Below are positions 52,469 to 62,330 of a stretch of 64,000 nucleotides of DNA, one piece after another. Source of the DNA: Lachnospiraceae bacterium (GTDB lineage Bacteria; Bacillota; Clostridia; Lachnospirales; Lachnospiraceae); NCBI GenBank assembly GCA_017624235.1, contig JAGANL010000051.1, positions 106,913 through 170,912 of the forward strand. The letters are read 5' to 3'. The position numbers and the translations under genes were made by a program. The notes beneath the pieces are model-generated. The model saw only the letters and a list, made by a program, of their open reading frames with translations, made no database searches and was not told the origin of the DNA. Positions within the stretch are counted from its first letter, which is position 1. Every line of letters starts with the position of its first letter.

Positions 52469-53893
52469 CTAAAAGCTGAAATACAAAAACGGATTTAAGG
52501 CCGCATTAGCTATCATATAGATGCTGCCCCAGAATATCAGTGCGATGACAACCACTACCACCGGCTTTCTCCGATGCTTTTCCAACCAGACCGATATCTG
52601 CGGAATGCAGAACAATGCCGATACACACAAAACCGACCCATACAATTTGATATATTTCAAAAAGTCCCCGGTATTCACCACACCTACCGTCCTTCCGGCA
52701 AACTGCTCCAGAAACGGGAACAGCTTTTTCATATAAATCCCAAGCTGCCCCAGATCCGTAATCGCAAAAATCATCCAGGTCACCGGCATGACTGCCAGAA
52801 TATAGCAGACCGAAAAAACTCTGTGTTTTTCCAGATGCTTTCCAAGAAAAAGCTTCTCTGCCACCACAAAACCAAATAAAACGATCCCCCAAATGAGGAA
52901 ATTCAAGGTTCCTCCATGCCAAAGTCCGGTCAATATCCAGACTGCGGCCAGATTCACAATACACCTTGCCATTCCCCTCCGGTTTCCTCCAAGCGGTATA
53001 TAGACATAATCACGAAACCAGCTTCCCAGCGTCATGTGCCATCTGCGGAAAAATTCCCGTACACTTCCTGCTGCATAGGGATGCGCAAAATTCTGCACAA
53101 AAGGAATGCCCAGCATGACTCCGATTCCGGCTGCCATCAGGGAGTATCCCGCAAAATCAAAATATAATTCCAACGAAAAAGCAAAGGCTCCCAGCCACGC
53201 AAGCGGTGTGGAAATGCTTTCAAATCCAATGGTTTCCAGATCGTGCCATAGGATTCCCAGACGATCTGCAAGCAGTACCTTGGCTCCCAGGCCGATTGTA
53301 AAATAATACAGACCGTTTTCCAGTCTCCTGCCGATTGTCTGCATCCCCTTTATCTGCCATCGTATCCGCTCCATCCCTTCAAAGCGCATCACCGGCCCCG
53401 AGACAAGCTGCGGAAACAGGCAGAAATACAAAGCCGCATCCAGCCAGCCGTGCTGTCCGGCTTTTCCGTGGTAACAATCGATCTGATAGGACAGCATTTT
53501 AAACAGATAAAAGCTGATGCCAAGCGGCAGTCCAAGCTCTGCCGCCTCTTGAAACCCTCCATCCGGCAGCACTGCCCTGGATGCACTCAGAAGCTTAAAG
53601 CCTGCCAGCACGATGACATCCAGCAGCACTGCGGCAATCAGCCATCTGCGTCTCTCTTTCTGTTCCCCCTTATGGCTGCAAAGCTTTTGTCCCAAGACAC
53701 AATTGAACGCTGTAAGTACCATCAAAAGCGGCAGAAAAACAGGCGCACCAAAGGCATAAAATACCAGGCTTGCCAGAAAAAGCACTATTTTTTTATAACG
53801 GGAGGGTGCCAGATAAAAGGCAGTCAAAAAGAAAGGCAGGAACCGGAATATAAATTCCAGACTGCTGAAGGTCACTATATTATAATTGCTCAT
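52469..53893 (-). CDS. MBOAT-family O-acyltransferase (AlgI/DltB-like)
   Basis: 474 residues, about eleven membrane helices. The MBOAT core is clear: LSYQIDCYHGK, FFRRWHMTLGSWFRDYVYIPLG and the catalytic His in LTGLWHGGTLNFLIWG. It would transfer an acyl group across the membrane, with the SGNH protein acting outside. Acetylation of an exopolysaccharide or teichoic-type polymer is likely, but no dlt genes are nearby. Unusual tandem repeats lie upstream. Confidence 0.9.
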   Translation of the reverse strand: MSNYNIVTFSSLEFIFRFLPFFLTAFYLAPSRYKKIVLFLASLVFYAFGAPVFLPLLMVLTAFNCVLGQKLCSHKGEQKERRRWLIAAVLLDVIVLAGFKLLSASRAVLPDGGFQEAAELGLPLGISFYLFKMLSYQIDCYHGKAGQHGWLDAALYFCLFPQLVSGPVMRFEGMERIRWQIKGMQTIGRRLENGLYYFTIGLGAKVLLADRLGILWHDLETIGFESISTPLAWLGAFAFSLELYFDFAGYSLMAAGIGVMLGIPFVQNFAHPYAAGSVREFFRRWHMTLGSWFRDYVYIPLGGNRRGMARCIVNLAAVWILTGLWHGGTLNFLIWGIVLFGFVVAEKLFLGKHLEKHRVFSVCYILAVMPVTWMIFAITDLGQLGIYMKKLFPFLEQFAGRTVGVVNTGDFLKYIKLYGSVLCVSALFCIPQISVWLEKHRRKPVVVVVIALIFWGSIYMIANAALNPFLYFSF

Positions 53894-53964
53894 CCTCTAT
53901 CAAAAAAGTCCTTTCGGACTTTCGCTCCATTTATGTATGTGGTTCACTCCACCGATTATCACTC

Positions 53965-54163
53965 ATTATATCGTACATCGCCGCAAGGCTCATTATATCA
54001 CCATCTCGCCTGACGGCTCGATGCGTTTTTCGCCTTATGACGATGTCCGCAAGCGCACATCGCCGCAAGGCTCATTATATCACATCGCGCCTGACGGCTC
54101 GATGCGTTTTTCGCCTTATGACGATATCCGCAAGCGCACATCGTCGCAAGGCTCATTATATCA
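53965..54163. repeat. 81-bp tandem repeat with promoter-like boxes upstream of the MBOAT gene
   Basis: The segment beginning ACATCGCCGCAAGGCTCATT recurs at 53975, 54057 and 54138, giving a period of 82 then 81 bp. On the minus strand each copy contains TGATATAAT, an extended -10 motif, at 54000-53992, 54082-54074 and 54163-54155; a further TATAAT is at 53970-53965. They point at the MBOAT start (53893). It is not a CRISPR array: no spacers, long unit. No gene is present in 53894-54236. Confidence 0.75.
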
Positions 54164-54212
54164 CAAAAAAAGGCAGATGGAAGGGTATTTGTTAAAAAAA
54201 TGTCGAAATTTG

Positions 54213-54235
54213 TCAGGGAAGAAAAAACTTCCCTG
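54213..54235 (-). terminator. spoVAD terminator
   Basis: On the minus strand CAGGGAAG pairs with CTTCCCTG around a T6 loop, a few bases after the spoVAD stop. Only short T-runs follow. Confidence 0.65.
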
Positions 54236-54236
54236 C

Positions 54237-55289
54237 TCAAGGACTTTCCAAAATAATGCCGTGGGCAATGCCCGGGACAGTCTGTCCTTCGTTGTAGCTG
54301 GTTTTGCTAAGGAGTGCCCCGGTTGGTACGAACAGTACCCTCTTCCAGATTCCTTCCTCAATCTTCTTTAATATATAGGCTGACAGCGTGACAGCCGCAC
54401 AGCCGCAGCCGGAACCGCCTGCGTGGGTATCCTGTGCTTCTCTGTCATAGACTTCAATACCACAGTCCATATGCTGTTTGGTAATATCGAAGCCTCTTTC
54501 CTTCAACAGATCAATCAAAGCCTTTTGTCCCACATAACCGAGGTCTCCGGTAATAATCCTGTCATAATCCGACGGCTGCCTGTTAAAATCCATCAGGTTC
54601 TGATAAATCGTATCTGCTGCTGCAGGAGCCATGCAGGCCCCCATATTCATGGAATCCTTGATACCGAAATCCACGATTTTCCCGGTCGTAATTCCTGCAA
54701 TCTTTGCCCTTGCCCTGCCGCCGTTTCCATAGGAATCCTGTCCCAGCTTCTCACCGGATAATAAGAAGGCGCCGCTTCCTGTGACCGTCCACGAGGCAGA
54801 GAGCGGACGCTGATTGCCATAGCCTAAGGGAAAACGGAATTCCTTTTCCGCACTGGCAAAGTGGCTGGAGGTCACACATACGACCCGATCCGCAAATCCT
54901 GCCGACACGGCCATACTTCCGAGACTGAGTCCCTCTCCGCAGGTCGAACATGCCCCATAAATTCCAAACAGCGGAATCTGATAATTTAACAATCCAAAGG
55001 AGCTTGCAATCGACTGTCCCAGCAGATCCCCCGCAAACAGATATCGGATGTCATTCGGAGAAACGGACGCTTTCTTTAATACAAGATAAACCGCATCCTT
55101 CTGCAGACTGCTCTCCGCATCCTCCCAGTTATCACAGCCGAACATATCATCACTGCCTATCATATCAAACAGATCCGCAAGGGGGCCTTCCCCTTCCTTG
55201 GTTCCGACAATGGAGGCACTTTCTGCCAGGTAGACCTCTTTGCCAAATTCCAGACTTTGTTTTCCTCTTTGATATACTTTTTCTGCCAT
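54237..55289 (-). CDS. spoVAD: stage V sporulation protein AD
   Basis: 350 residues. The thiolase-like SpoVAD fold is recognised by LLGQSIASSFGLLNYQIPLF, GIYGACSTCGEGLSLGSM, VCVTSSHFASAEKEFRFPLGYGNQR and HAGGSGCGCAAVTLSAYIL. It binds dipicolinic acid. The ATG at 55289 (MAEKVYQRG) fits the family start; the open frame upstream to 55451 only overlaps the ATPase gene. It lies 79 bp after the ATPase, which separates it from spoVAC. Confidence 0.93.
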   Translation of the reverse strand: MAEKVYQRGKQSLEFGKEVYLAESASIVGTKEGEGPLADLFDMIGSDDMFGCDNWEDAESSLQKDAVYLVLKKASVSPNDIRYLFAGDLLGQSIASSFGLLNYQIPLFGIYGACSTCGEGLSLGSMAVSAGFADRVVCVTSSHFASAEKEFRFPLGYGNQRPLSASWTVTGSGAFLLSGEKLGQDSYGNGGRARAKIAGITTGKIVDFGIKDSMNMGACMAPAAADTIYQNLMDFNRQPSDYDRIITGDLGYVGQKALIDLLKERGFDITKQHMDCGIEVYDREAQDTHAGGSGCGCAAVTLSAYILKKIEEGIWKRVLFVPTGALLSKTSYNEGQTVPGIAHGIILESP

Positions 55290-55368
55290 CCTTCCACTCA
55301 CCTTTCTACTGCAATTTTTATGCTTTGGCCTCCGCTTCCAGTAAAAATATGTGCAGTTATGGTAGTTT

Positions 55369-58110
55369 TTATACGGGGCAGGATTCCGGTTTTTTGATTG
55401 ATTTTTTCTTATGGCTGCCTCCTGAGAAGGACAGCAGCGCCAGAAGTTCATGCCCCAGGAGGGGAAAGGCAGCCAATATGGTCAGGTGTGTCCATTCCTC
55501 GCCACTTAAATGTACCGTGCCGAATGCCTGAATGAGGAACGAAACCTCTGTCACTGCAAACTGGAGGGCAAAGCCGATGATGCAGGCAGTGAGCATAAGA
55601 GGATTGTTTGCATGGTTTATGCGGAAGATGGAACGGTGTACATCGCGCATTCCGACCGCATGGAAGAGCTGCGACATTCCAAGCACGGTAAAGGCATAGG
55701 TCTGTGCTCTTCGCAAAACTGTTTCATTCTGAAGAAGAATGGTCAGATTTTCCATGGTAAAGGGCATCCCCTTCTGCTGCAAAAGGGTATAGGGTATGGT
55801 AAAAAAGGCGGTCAGGCTGATACCTGCAATGAGGATGCCATAAAAGCAGGTGCGGGAAAAGCCGCCATCTGCAAACAGGCTTTCCTGCGGATGTCGCGGC
55901 TTTTTGCGCATCAGGCTTCTGCCGTCGTTTTTATCCACTCCCAGCGCCAATGCCGGAAGAGAATCCGTAATGAGATTGATCCATAAAATATGACTGGATT
56001 TTAAGGGAGAAGCCAGACCGCAGAGCACCGCTAAAAACATCGTCATGATTTCTCCCAGATTAGAGGAAAGCAGAAAGATAACCGATTTTTTGATATTTTC
56101 ATAGACACCCCGCCCTTCCTCGATGGCCTTTTCAATGGTTGCAAAATTATCATCAGTTAAAATCATATCCGAAGCCTGCTTCGCCACATCGGTTCCATTC
56201 ATGCCCATGGCAATGCCTATATCTGCTGCTTTCAGGGACGGTGCATCATTCACACCGTCTCCTGTCATCGCAACGATATTCCCCCGTTCCTTAAAGCCCC
56301 TCACGATTCTTACCTTCTGTTCCGGCGAAATACGTGCAAATACCCGTACCTGTTCCAAACGTTTTAAGAAGGCTTCCTCATCCAGCCGATTCATCTCCTC
56401 CCCGGTCACACACTGCTCCTTCCTCTCCACAATGCCAAGCTCTCCGGCAATTGCAAAGGCTGTATCTACATGATCTCCTGTAATCATAACCGTTGTAACT
56501 CCGGCTTCCCGAAACTGCTCCACCGCACCTGCTGCCTCCGGTCTTGGCGGGTCCTGCATTCCGACCAGTCCCACAAAGATAAGCTTCTCCTCACTCGGCC
56601 CATTTCCTCCGTATTTTATTGCGACTGCCAGAGTCCGTAATGCCTGTGAGGACATTCTCCGTACCGCCTCCCGTATCTGACGGCGTTCCCCCTCCTTCAA
56701 ATCGGCCGCACGGCCATGAAGCAGAATACCGGTACATTTTTTCAGCACCTCATCCGGCGCTCCCTTGGTATAGGATATCGTACTGCTGCCATGTCTGTGA
56801 AAGGTAGACATCATTTTCCGGTCAGAATCAAAAGCCAGTTCGCCGACTCTTGGAAAGCTCTGCTCCGTCTCTTCCTTCCGAATGCCATAGCTATCGGCAA
56901 ATTCCAACAAAGCGAGCTCCGTCGGATCTCCCATCCTGCTTTCTTCTTCATAAACCGCATCGTTGCACAGGCACATGCATTGCAGGAATTCCTTCATATC
57001 CTTTTCCATTCCTGCATTTTTAGTCAAAGCTTCTTCCTTTTCACCCTTTTTCGCCCTTTCATAAAGCTTCATATCCAGAAAATACTGCACGACCGTCATC
57101 CGATTCTGTGTCAGCGTTCCCGTCTTATCCGAGCACACAACGCTGACTGCTCCCAGTGTTTCCACGGAAGGAAGCCTGCGCACAATGGTATGTACCTTGA
57201 CCATACGGGTCACACTGAGCGCCAGGCAAATAGTTACTACAGCCGGAAGGCCCTCCGGTACTGCCGCTACTGCCAGGGAAATGGCTGTCAGGAGCATATC
57301 GAACACATTTCTTTCCTGCAAAAGCGCGATGCCAAAAAGCAAAGCACACAAAACCAGAGACAGGACGCTTAACACCTTACCAAGCTCGCCCAGCCTCTTT
57401 TGCAGCGGTGTCAGCTCCTCCCTGCTCTCATGAATCAAAGATGCAATTTTCCCAATCTGTGTATCCATGCCCGTTGCCACGACAACTCCCTCACCGCGTC
57501 CGTAGGTAACGATGGTGGACATATAGGCCATATTATGTCTGTCACCAAGCGGTATATCCTTCCTCTCAGGCAGCGCCTGAAAGGAGGCATTTTTTTCCAT
57601 AGGCAGGGATTCTCCGGTCAGCGCCGACTCCTCGATCTTCAGGCTCTCCGTATGGATCAGACGAAGATCCGCCGGCACCTGGCAGCCGGCTTCCAGACAG
57701 ACCAGATCTCCGGTCACCAGCTTTTTTGCCTCAATCTCACATTTCTTTCCATCCCGCAGGACAACCGCATGGGGGCTGGTCAGTTTTTTCAGGGAATCCA
57801 GCGCCTTCTGTGCCTTTCCCTCCTGTACGATGCCGACCACTGCATTCATCAGTACGACCACCAGAATAATAACGGCATCACTGATCTCCTGCAATAGCAA
57901 AGATACAAAAGCCGACAGGAGCAGCACATAGATCAAAGGATCGTTTAGCTGCTCAAAAAAGGCTTCAAATACACTTTTTTTATGCGCCTCGGCCAGTTCA
58001 TTTTTACCATTTCTCTGATAACGCTGCTCTGCCTCTTTTGTAGAAAGTCCCTGTTTCGGATTTACTCCAAGCTCGGTACAGGTCTCCCTGACGGTTTTCT
58101 TTTCATACAT
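55369..58110 (-). CDS. calcium-type P2A ATPase within the spoVA series
   Basis: 913 residues. A cation-ATPase N-terminus ([26 protein letters not shown]) is followed by the A-domain [13 protein letters not shown], the TM4 ion motif [13 protein letters not shown], phosphorylation [16 protein letters not shown] and hinge [17 protein letters not shown]. In TM6 there is [13 protein letters not shown], as in SERCA-like calcium pumps. The ATG at 58110 is used. It sits between spoVAC and spoVAD. A sodium or manganese pump is possible, as P2A subtypes cannot be told apart with certainty. Confidence 0.88.
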   Translation of the reverse strand: MYEKKTVRETCTELGVNPKQGLSTKEAEQRYQRNGKNELAEAHKKSVFEAFFEQLNDPLIYVLLLSAFVSLLLQEISDAVIILVVVLMNAVVGIVQEGKAQKALDSLKKLTSPHAVVLRDGKKCEIEAKKLVTGDLVCLEAGCQVPADLRLIHTESLKIEESALTGESLPMEKNASFQALPERKDIPLGDRHNMAYMSTIVTYGRGEGVVVATGMDTQIGKIASLIHESREELTPLQKRLGELGKVLSVLSLVLCALLFGIALLQERNVFDMLLTAISLAVAAVPEGLPAVVTICLALSVTRMVKVHTIVRRLPSVETLGAVSVVCSDKTGTLTQNRMTVVQYFLDMKLYERAKKGEKEEALTKNAGMEKDMKEFLQCMCLCNDAVYEEESRMGDPTELALLEFADSYGIRKEETEQSFPRVGELAFDSDRKMMSTFHRHGSSTISYTKGAPDEVLKKCTGILLHGRAADLKEGERRQIREAVRRMSSQALRTLAVAIKYGGNGPSEEKLIFVGLVGMQDPPRPEAAGAVEQFREAGVTTVMITGDHVDTAFAIAGELGIVERKEQCVTGEEMNRLDEEAFLKRLEQVRVFARISPEQKVRIVRGFKERGNIVAMTGDGVNDAPSLKAADIGIAMGMNGTDVAKQASDMILTDDNFATIEKAIEEGRGVYENIKKSVIFLLSSNLGEIMTMFLAVLCGLASPLKSSHILWINLITDSLPALALGVDKNDGRSLMRKKPRHPQESLFADGGFSRTCFYGILIAGISLTAFFTIPYTLLQQKGMPFTMENLTILLQNETVLRRAQTYAFTVLGMSQLFHAVGMRDVHRSIFRINHANNPLMLTACIIGFALQFAVTEVSFLIQAFGTVHLSGEEWTHLTILAAFPLLGHELLALLSFSGGSHKKKSIKKPESCPV

Positions 58111-58243
58111 AACAAATCCCCACTCCTGTGCAACTATTGTTCCCATAAGGCAGGCGAGCCTGTACCTTATCTGTACAACCTATGCAGGCAGAAGCGGGGA
58201 TATTCATTTTACTGTTTTTTCATTGCTGTATGGACGGCTAACT

Positions 58244-58699
58244 CTAAAAGATTCCCAACCTTCCGACAATCCAGTACCCCAAGCCCAGCACCCAGCTTAC
58301 AAAGATCCCGTACAAAATCACCGGCCCGGCAATCGTAAAGATTTTGCACCCGATTCCGAATACCTGCCCTTCTTTCTTAAATTCAATGGCAGGGGCTGCT
58401 ACCGAATTGGCAAAGCCGGTAATCGGCACAAGGCTTCCTGCTCCTGCCCATTTTGTAATTTTCGGGTAAATATTAAACCCGGTCAGCAGTACACTGATAA
58501 GCACCAGAATAAGCGAACACCACGATCCTGCGGTCTGCTGATCCAGACCAAGGCTGCTACCATAATTCAGAATACACTGACCGATTACACAGATGATACC
58601 GCCCGACACAAATGCTTTTGTCATTTGTAAAAACACGTTATGCGTAGGCGTTACTTCCTTTACATACTCCTGATACTGCTGCTTTTTCTCTTCATTCAT
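58244..58699 (-). CDS. spoVAC: stage V sporulation protein AC
   Basis: 151 residues, four membrane helices. Family features: MTKAFVSGGIICVIGQCILN, then WAGAGSLVPITGFANSVAAPAIE, and the tail SWVLGLGYWIVGRL. SpoVAC forms a mechanosensitive channel involved in dipicolinate movement. An in-frame start at 58711 is an alternative; both follow a GGAG stretch. It is 22 bp after spoVAB... spoVAC start, and precedes the ATPase gene by 133 bp. Confidence 0.92.
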   Translation of the reverse strand: MNEEKKQQYQEYVKEVTPTHNVFLQMTKAFVSGGIICVIGQCILNYGSSLGLDQQTAGSWCSLILVLISVLLTGFNIYPKITKWAGAGSLVPITGFANSVAAPAIEFKKEGQVFGIGCKIFTIAGPVILYGIFVSWVLGLGYWIVGRLGIF

Positions 58700-58784
58700 C
58701 TTCCTGTCCATGCTCCTTTCCAAGGAAACCTTCTGCACAGGTCCCTTTTCCACATACACCACTTCACATTTCTTCCGTTGTCCA

Positions 58785-59258
58785 CTATTTCACTACGGCT
58801 GCCCAGCCATGTGCAAAATAATAAAGCGAACCGCACATCTTTCCAAATGCCATTGCCAATATGACGATTCCAAGCCCATGCCGAAAGCCGATTCTTCGTG
58901 TAAAAATGGGAATACTGTCCAGCATTTCCGCAATTGCCAGTGCTAATGCCCCGACAAAGATACCGGCAAAGATACCGTATACCGCAAGCAGAACTGTCCC
59001 GCATACTTCCCACATACCGCCCGGCAGGAAAGAACGGGCAGCCTCTCCCCATGTCTGACATCCCGGAAATACACTGAAAATAATGCCTGCCACGGCTCCC
59101 AAAATAACCATTTCCTCATACAAAAAGACCTTGCGGTTCGTATGGGTCTTTCCGGCAAATCTGGGAATCAGGCCGACCGACAGCAGCACGGTAAACAGTC
59201 CGCCTGCAACCAGCGCACCGGCACAGATACCAACAACAGCCAAAACCACATACCTCAT
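58785..59258 (-). CDS. spoVAB: stage V sporulation protein AB
   Basis: 157 residues with four to five membrane helices (AVVGICAGALVAGGLFTVLL, VYGIFAGIFVGALALAIAEM, HGLGIVILAMAFGKMCGSLY). The pattern RFAGKTHTNRKVFLYEEMVI is typical for SpoVAB. It overlaps the spoVAA stop by 4 bp (ATGA), showing translational coupling. Its exact role in calcium-dipicolinate uptake is not known. Confidence 0.9.
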   Translation of the reverse strand: MRYVVLAVVGICAGALVAGGLFTVLLSVGLIPRFAGKTHTNRKVFLYEEMVILGAVAGIIFSVFPGCQTWGEAARSFLPGGMWEVCGTVLLAVYGIFAGIFVGALALAIAEMLDSIPIFTRRIGFRHGLGIVILAMAFGKMCGSLYYFAHGWAAVVK

Positions 59259-59884
59259 GAAGGCTCCTGCTCCTTTCCTTCCCGTTCGGCAGTCTGTATC
59301 AGGGTCATATTGACATCCTGCTCGTATTCCCTCATGGCAACCTCAATCGGAGTCGGATCCTTTGTGATGCGCCTGCCACCGATATGATTGAAGAATAAGA
59401 TAATTCCGGCTGCAAGTCCGATGGAATAGCTGACCTCCAGCACGGTAAAGCCATCCGAGCTTGTTCCCATGACGATCTGATGGAACTCCGCAAAAACCTC
59501 CTGAATCCCGATATCATTATGAAATGCCATAATGGTAAAGGCTGTTCCAAAAAAGCTGATCAGCGCCACAAACACAATTTTAGCAGTGACCAGAAATCCT
59601 TTCTTTTTATCCGTCTTGACCTGCTTTACCACCGTATCTGTTTCTCCAATGCTCTCCACCGTAAGATTCGGTTCCAGCCTCTGAATTTCCTCTATGACCT
59701 GAAGGATGCTGATGACGGTACGGCCTCCCTGGGTCGCCTGAAAATGATGTACCTTCATTGCCTTTGCCTTTGCAAGGATGCTCCTGTTCGTACAGGTCAT
59801 GGATGCAAGATCCTTCAAATAAACAGAATCGGACATGACCTCCACATTCTGCTTTGCTTTCACGTATAGAATATCCGATGCCAT
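59255..59884 (-). CDS. spoVAA: stage V sporulation protein AA
   Basis: 209 residues. A soluble N-terminal half of SpoVAA type (DILYVKAKQNVEVMSDSVYL, KDLASMTCTNRSILAKAK, VISILQVIEEIQRLEPNL) leads to two membrane helices (about 110-130 and 150-170) and a cytoplasmic tail. First gene of the spoVAA-AB-AC group. It is not directly preceded by sigF here; a chemotaxis-receptor gene lies between. Confidence 0.9.
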   Translation of the reverse strand: MASDILYVKAKQNVEVMSDSVYLKDLASMTCTNRSILAKAKAMKVHHFQATQGGRTVISILQVIEEIQRLEPNLTVESIGETDTVVKQVKTDKKKGFLVTAKIVFVALISFFGTAFTIMAFHNDIGIQEVFAEFHQIVMGTSSDGFTVLEVSYSIGLAAGIILFFNHIGGRRITKDPTPIEVAMREYEQDVNMTLIQTAEREGKEQEPS

Positions 59885-60008
59885 ACTGTTAAACCGCCTT
59901 TGATTTTTTACTTCGTTTAGTATGTGCAGCTTTATATATTCTATACAGCAGATGTCTGACCGGTCATGTCCGTTGCCTTTGCTTTCTGCTGATTCAACTG
60001 TCTGTCTT

Positions 60009-62051
60009 TTATAAATTGAACTTATCCACGATTACATTCAATTCCTGTGCAATCTGCTTCTGATTGGAGGACAGAACAGAGACTTCACTTACCTCTCCTG
60101 ATACCGATTCCACCGCTCCCATCACAAGAGAACTGTTATTGGCTGTCTCCTGTGCCGATTCCGCAACATTCTGGATGGCATCCCCTACTTCTTCCATGAT
60201 GTGCTCAATGTTTCCGCTCATTTCATGGATTTTTTCCGATATAGAGCCAAAGGTGGCTGCATCCTCCTCATACTGCCTTCCAATATTGACAAATCTGTCA
60301 TAATCCGGTGTTACAGTCTCCTTTAGGAAGGATAACATTTCTTCGGTTCCCTTTGTCATCTTTTCAAATGCAGCCTGTACCTCTGTAATCGTGCCCTGAA
60401 TTTCTTCTACTGCTTTTGAGGTATCTCCGGCCAGCTTGCCGATTTCGGAAGCGACTACGGCAAAGCCTCTTCCCTGTTCCCCTGCTCTTGCTGCCTCGAT
60501 GGAAGCATTGAGGGACAAGAGATTAATCTGCTCGGCAATACTGGAAATCACATTCGCCATAACACCGATATTCTCCACCACGGCAGCGTTTCGATAAGCC
60601 TCTTCCATCTCCTTCTCCCGCTGGCTGGAAATCGCAAGTGCATACTCATAAGCCGCTTGACTATCCTGCTCGATTTTCAATGCACGCACCTTAATCTCAT
60701 CCGCCTGCTGATTGCTCTTTTCAGCTTCCGATGCCAGTATGCTGACAGAAGAATTGACCTCCTCTACCGACGCATTCACCTCCTGAGTTGCAGCACTGGC
60801 AGACATCATAGCCTCATTTACATCCGTCATATAATTTTCGATTTTTTCAAACTGCTGCGTCAACTGCTCCGCAGCACTGTTTAGCCGTTCACTGGCTCCC
60901 TTGATTTTACCGGAATGCTCTGCAATGTCACCGATTACGGCACGGTTGCTTTCAAACATCTCATTTAAGGATGCACTCATTTCTCCCAGTTCATCCCTGG
61001 ACTGTGCTTTTAATTTCTGCACCGTAAAGTCTCCCTGCGCCAGAGAGCCTGCAAAATTTCTGACCCTGCCAAGATTTTTGGCAATACTTCGTACCTGGAA
61101 CAGCACCGTAACGATACAGAAAATCAATGCAATCACGCATACTCCCGTCATTTTTACCAACAGTGCATAAATCGGTGCATTCAGTTCAGACTGCGGCATC
61201 CGTATCATCAGCTTCCACTGTACCCCGGGAACCGTAGTATAATACAGATTATAGCTTTCCGCAGCATCCCGGTAGACGACCATTCCGTTTTCCTGCTGCA
61301 AAAGCTCTGCTGCCGCACCGGCCAGGGAAGTATTTTCATCCTCTGCAATATTTTTCCTCTTCCTCACAGCACAGATAGGTTCCGCCTGCTGTCGTCAGCA
61401 TCGCATAACCGTTCTCTCCGATCCGGATGCCGTTTACCAGCTCTTCAATGGCCCCCAGTGCCATATCTACCGTTACTGCTCCGATAAACTTTCCATCCGC
61501 TCCATAGACAGGAGCCGTACAGGAAGCCATAATGACATCCATGGTCGGATCATAATATGGGTCTGTGATAACAGCCTTTCCGTCAGATTCCTTTGCCAAA
61601 AGATAATATTCCTGTGCAAAATAATCATATTCTGCATTGCTGTAATCATAGGTAAGTACAATGTCCTCCCCATCCTTATACCAATAGGGACCCATATAGG
61701 TTTCATTTCGGTCATACACCTGCGGTTCAAACCAGATACCGCTTCCCATGATCAGGTCATTATCTTTTATAATCTGTGAAAAAGCTTCCCCGTAGGTATC
61801 CATATCCGTACTCTGATAGGTTGTACCCACCGTCCTGGAAAGATTCATCGCCGTATTGCGAACCACCTCCAGATAGGAATCAATATCATTTACGTTTGCC
61901 TCAAGCTCCGCATCCATACGTTCCCTGATCTGCTCCGTAATAATTTTCTGGCTTGCATTCTCACTGATGAGAGTAAGCGCCAGCATCGACAGGATCAGAA
62001 TCGGCAAAATTCCCAACAACATTTTGAAGCTGATTTTTCTTATTTTTTCAT
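60009..62051 (-). pseudogene. methyl-accepting chemotaxis receptor, interrupted at two sites
   Basis: Two frames make one receptor. The upstream frame (62022-61336) has a membrane helix (MLLGILPILILSMLALTLIS) and a dCache sensor, ending [11 protein letters not shown]. The downstream frame (61367-60009) finishes the sensor, then has a membrane helix, HAMP and a full signalling domain with [21 protein letters not shown]. The frames differ by +1 within GGAAAAAT near 61350. In addition, the best start ATG at 62051 (GAGG 9 nt upstream) is followed by A6 and an immediate TAA; one extra A would give MKKIRKISFKMLLG. It lies between sigF and spoVAA. Confidence 0.75.
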
Positions 62052-62089
62052 CTGTCTGTTCCTCACTATAGGCTTCTTCCTGTTTTTTC

Positions 62090-62260
62090 TTACACGATGC
62101 TGTACTGAAGCCACTCGTACTTCAGCCTTGTCCCCTCCGTAATCTCTGGCGGCAGAAGCGCTCTGGCTACCAGCTTCAGGTCATCGCTCTCAACGTCCGT
62201 CCTCCGCAGATTTGCATAATCTCCATCCAGACTTTCCACAACGTAATAAAATGTATTCAT
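62090..62260 (-). CDS. 56-residue small protein, DUF3006-like
   Basis: Start ATG at 62260 with AAAGGGAGAAGG just before it; stop TAA at 62092-62090. The sequence MNTFYYVVESLDGDYANL, then the LPPEITEGTRLKYEWLQY part, has the small beta-barrel look of DUF3006: DGDYA near the start and LLP..EG near the end. Encoded between sigF and the chemotaxis receptor. Function is unknown, and the family call is by pattern only. Confidence 0.65.
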   Translation of the reverse strand: MNTFYYVVESLDGDYANLRRTDVESDDLKLVARALLPPEITEGTRLKYEWLQYSIV

Positions 62261-62330
62261 CCTTCTCCCTTTCCTGCTCTTTTTTCTTTTGCTTTATTAC
62301 AATACATTATAATACTTCCTGTTCTCCCTA

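Noticed and set aside
53965-54163. Possible CRISPR array
   Set aside because: Units are contiguous with no unique spacers, and no cas gene is present.
53998-54240. 80-codon minus-strand frame with repeated peptide
   Set aside because: It simply translates the 81-bp tandem repeats; no ribosome site and no family.
58147-58243. Possible sigma-G promoter before the P2A ATPase gene
   Set aside because: A GAATA / CATAGGTT pair is visible but deviates from consensus and has short spacing, so it is not reported as a feature.
61340-61370. Programmed -1 frameshift in the chemotaxis receptor
   Set aside because: The offset needed is +1, and no typical slippery heptamer or stimulatory structure fits it.
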